From contig DAOWGA010000246.1 of assembly GCA_030637665.1 (NCBI GenBank), forward strand, positions 1 to 6,129: DNA of 6,129 bases, given 5' to 3'. Numbering within the stretch: position 1 is the first letter of the stretch; the number at the start of each line of letters is the position of its first letter. The position numbers and the translations under genes were made by a program. The notes under the pieces were generated by a model. The model saw only the letters and a list, made by a program, of their open reading frames with translations. It was not told where the DNA came from and made no database searches. Below are positions 4,967 through 6,129 of the stretch, in pieces. The DNA is from Lysobacterales bacterium (GTDB lineage: Bacteria > Pseudomonadota > Gammaproteobacteria > Xanthomonadales > SZUA-36).

Positions 4967-6129
4967 GTGGCCAGAACTTCAAATCGGGTAGACCAGATAA
5001 AACCTTCAGCCACGATCACGGTGGCCATGAAATCCATGGAGCTGAAGGCCCAGGGCAAAGACATCCTTTCGCTGGGCTTCGGTGAGCCGGACTTTGACAC
5101 GCCGGAACACATCAGGGAAGCCGCCATACAGGCGATCCGGGAGGGTCAAACACGATATACCCAGGTGGACGGCACGGCGGAACTCAAGGCTGCCATCATC
5201 AGTAAATTTCGCCGCGACAACGAACTCATTTTCAGGTCCGATCAGATTCTGGTCTCAAACGGCGCCAAGCAGAGCCTGTACAACATGATGGTCGCCATCC
5301 TGAACCGCGGCGATGAGGTCATCGTCCCGGCGCCTTACTGGGTCTCCTATCCCGACATGGTCAAGCTGGCCGATGCGGAACCCGCCATCCTGGTAGGTAA
5401 CTCCCGGCATAACTACAAGATCACGGCGCGGCAATTGCAAAACAGCTTGCATGACAACACCCGCCTGATCATCCTCAATTCACCCTCCAACCCGACCGGC
5501 AAGGTCTATACAGAGAAGGAATACCGCGAACTGAGCGAGGTATTGATCGAGCATCCAAAAGTATTCATTGCCTGCGATGACATCTATGAACACATCTACT
5601 GGGGTGACAGCGGCTACCGGACCTTCCTGAACGCCTGCCCCGAACTGGCCGATCGAACAGTGGTCGTCAACGGTGTTTCCAAGGCCTACGCGATGACCGG
5701 ATGGCGTATCGGCTACCTGGCCGGACCAGAGGATCTGGTCAAAGCCATGCGCAAAGTCCAGAGCCAGAGTACTTCCTGCGCCTGCTCGGTTTCACAGGCG
5801 GCAGCAGTCGCCGCCCTCAACGGGCCGCAAGACTGCGTGGAAGAAATGAGAGTTCAATTCAAGCAGCGCTACGATTTCATCCATGCTGCCCTCAATGACA
5901 TACCGGGCGTCGACTGCCCGGACTGTGATGGCGCCTTCTATGCTTTCCCGTCTTTCCAGGACTTCCTGGACAGCAGAGAGGACATCGCTGATGACGTCGA
6001 ACTCGCTTCCTGGATACTTGAAACGGCTGGTGTATCAACCGTGCCCGGCTCCGCGTTCGGCGCTCCCGGCCACCTCAGGCTGTCCTACGCCGCCAGCATT
6101 GGATACCTGGAAGACGCCATCAGCAGAAT
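4967..6129 (+). CDS. Class I PLP-dependent aminotransferase, aspartate aminotransferase type (3'-truncated by window edge)
   Basis: 387 codons are open to the right edge with no stop. Family members are about 390-400 residues, so probably only a short tail is missing. It transfers amino groups between an amino acid and a 2-oxoacid using pyridoxal phosphate in the cytoplasm. Landmarks are LGFGEPDFDTP (35-46), TRYTQVDG (62-69), the PLP-stacking segment APYWVSYPD with Trp125, NSPSNPTGK (Asn175), DDIYEHIYW (Asp204 for the pyridine nitrogen, Tyr207), VSKAYAMTGWRIGY with the Schiff-base Lys239 and phosphate-binding Arg247, and HLRLSYA with the carboxylate-binding Arg371. This pattern is subgroup I-beta (Thermus/Rhizobium-type aspartate aminotransferase). 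Some members of that group also or mainly use prephenate, so the exact substrate is open. The GTG start has GGAG nine bases upstream. The gene follows the secreted-protein gene by 6 bp, so they are probably cotranscribed. Local oddities are a C-A-C at 271-273 and a C-P-D-C at 317-320. Confidence 0.95.
   Translation, partial: MARTSNRVDQIKPSATITVAMKSMELKAQGKDILSLGFGEPDFDTPEHIREAAIQAIREGQTRYTQVDGTAELKAAIISKFRRDNELIFRSDQILVSNGAKQSLYNMMVAILNRGDEVIVPAPYWVSYPDMVKLADAEPAILVGNSRHNYKITARQLQNSLHDNTRLIILNSPSNPTGKVYTEKEYRELSEVLIEHPKVFIACDDIYEHIYWGDSGYRTFLNACPELADRTVVVNGVSKAYAMTGWRIGYLAGPEDLVKAMRKVQSQSTSCACSVSQAAAVAALNGPQDCVEEMRVQFKQRYDFIHAALNDIPGVDCPDCDGAFYAFPSFQDFLDSREDIADDVELASWILETAGVSTVPGSAFGAPGHLRLSYAASIGYLEDAISR

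Noticed and set aside
1..6129. CRISPR array, insertion sequence, tRNA/rRNA, prophage or toxin-antitoxin module
   Set aside because: No regularly spaced repeats, terminal inverted repeats, transposase motifs, cloverleaf-like sequence or toxin-like small gene pair were seen. The genes are ordinary chromosomal types.

Overview
The window looks like ordinary chromosome from a proteobacterium, most likely a gammaproteobacterium. The UvrB aligns closely, from memory, with the enterobacterial protein. The small secreted protein and the class I aminotransferase also resemble gammaproteobacterial genes. Base composition is moderately GC-rich, with spacing and Shine-Dalgarno sites typical of the group. 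I cannot place it at genus level. I see no mobile element, CRISPR array, tRNA or rRNA, prophage gene or obvious defence system.

Layout: (1) positions 1-530, minus strand, hold an AhpD-like peroxidase-related protein cut by the left edge, with a complete E-x11-C-x2-C-x3-H active-site signature. (2) A 123-bp divergent gap follows. (3) Positions 654-1841, plus strand, encode an exported, probably lipid-anchored protein of the endonuclease/exonuclease/phosphatase fold. It overlaps by 4 bp (GTGA) with (4) a GTG-started SufU-type iron-sulfur scaffold/sulfurtransferase partner at 1838-2299. (5) uvrB lies on the minus strand (2315-4330), convergent with sufU across only 15 bp. (6) A 159-bp divergent gap (4331-4489) carries a consensus -10 box for uvrB and an inverted repeat, but no recognisable LexA box. 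(7) Positions 4490-4960, plus strand, encode a small secreted helical protein of unknown function. It is followed 6 bp later by (8) a class I PLP-dependent aminotransferase of the aspartate aminotransferase type (from 4967), complete except for a few C-terminal residues cut by the right edge.

Functionally this is a mix of housekeeping genes: nucleotide excision repair (UvrB), iron-sulfur/sulfur handling (SufU-like), amino-acid metabolism (aminotransferase) and thiol/peroxide chemistry (AhpD-like), plus two exported proteins whose substrates are unknown. Two apparent transcription units (654-2299 and 4490-6129) each put an exported protein upstream of a cytoplasmic PLP- or sulfur-related enzyme. 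No single pathway is evident from the sequence.

I did not find a convincing new system. The points most worth checking are the extra cysteines in the active-site loop of the SufU-like protein, its translational coupling to an exported phosphodiesterase-fold protein, a perfect 12-bp in-frame tandem duplication in the latter, and the uncharacterised secreted protein at the head of the aminotransferase operon.
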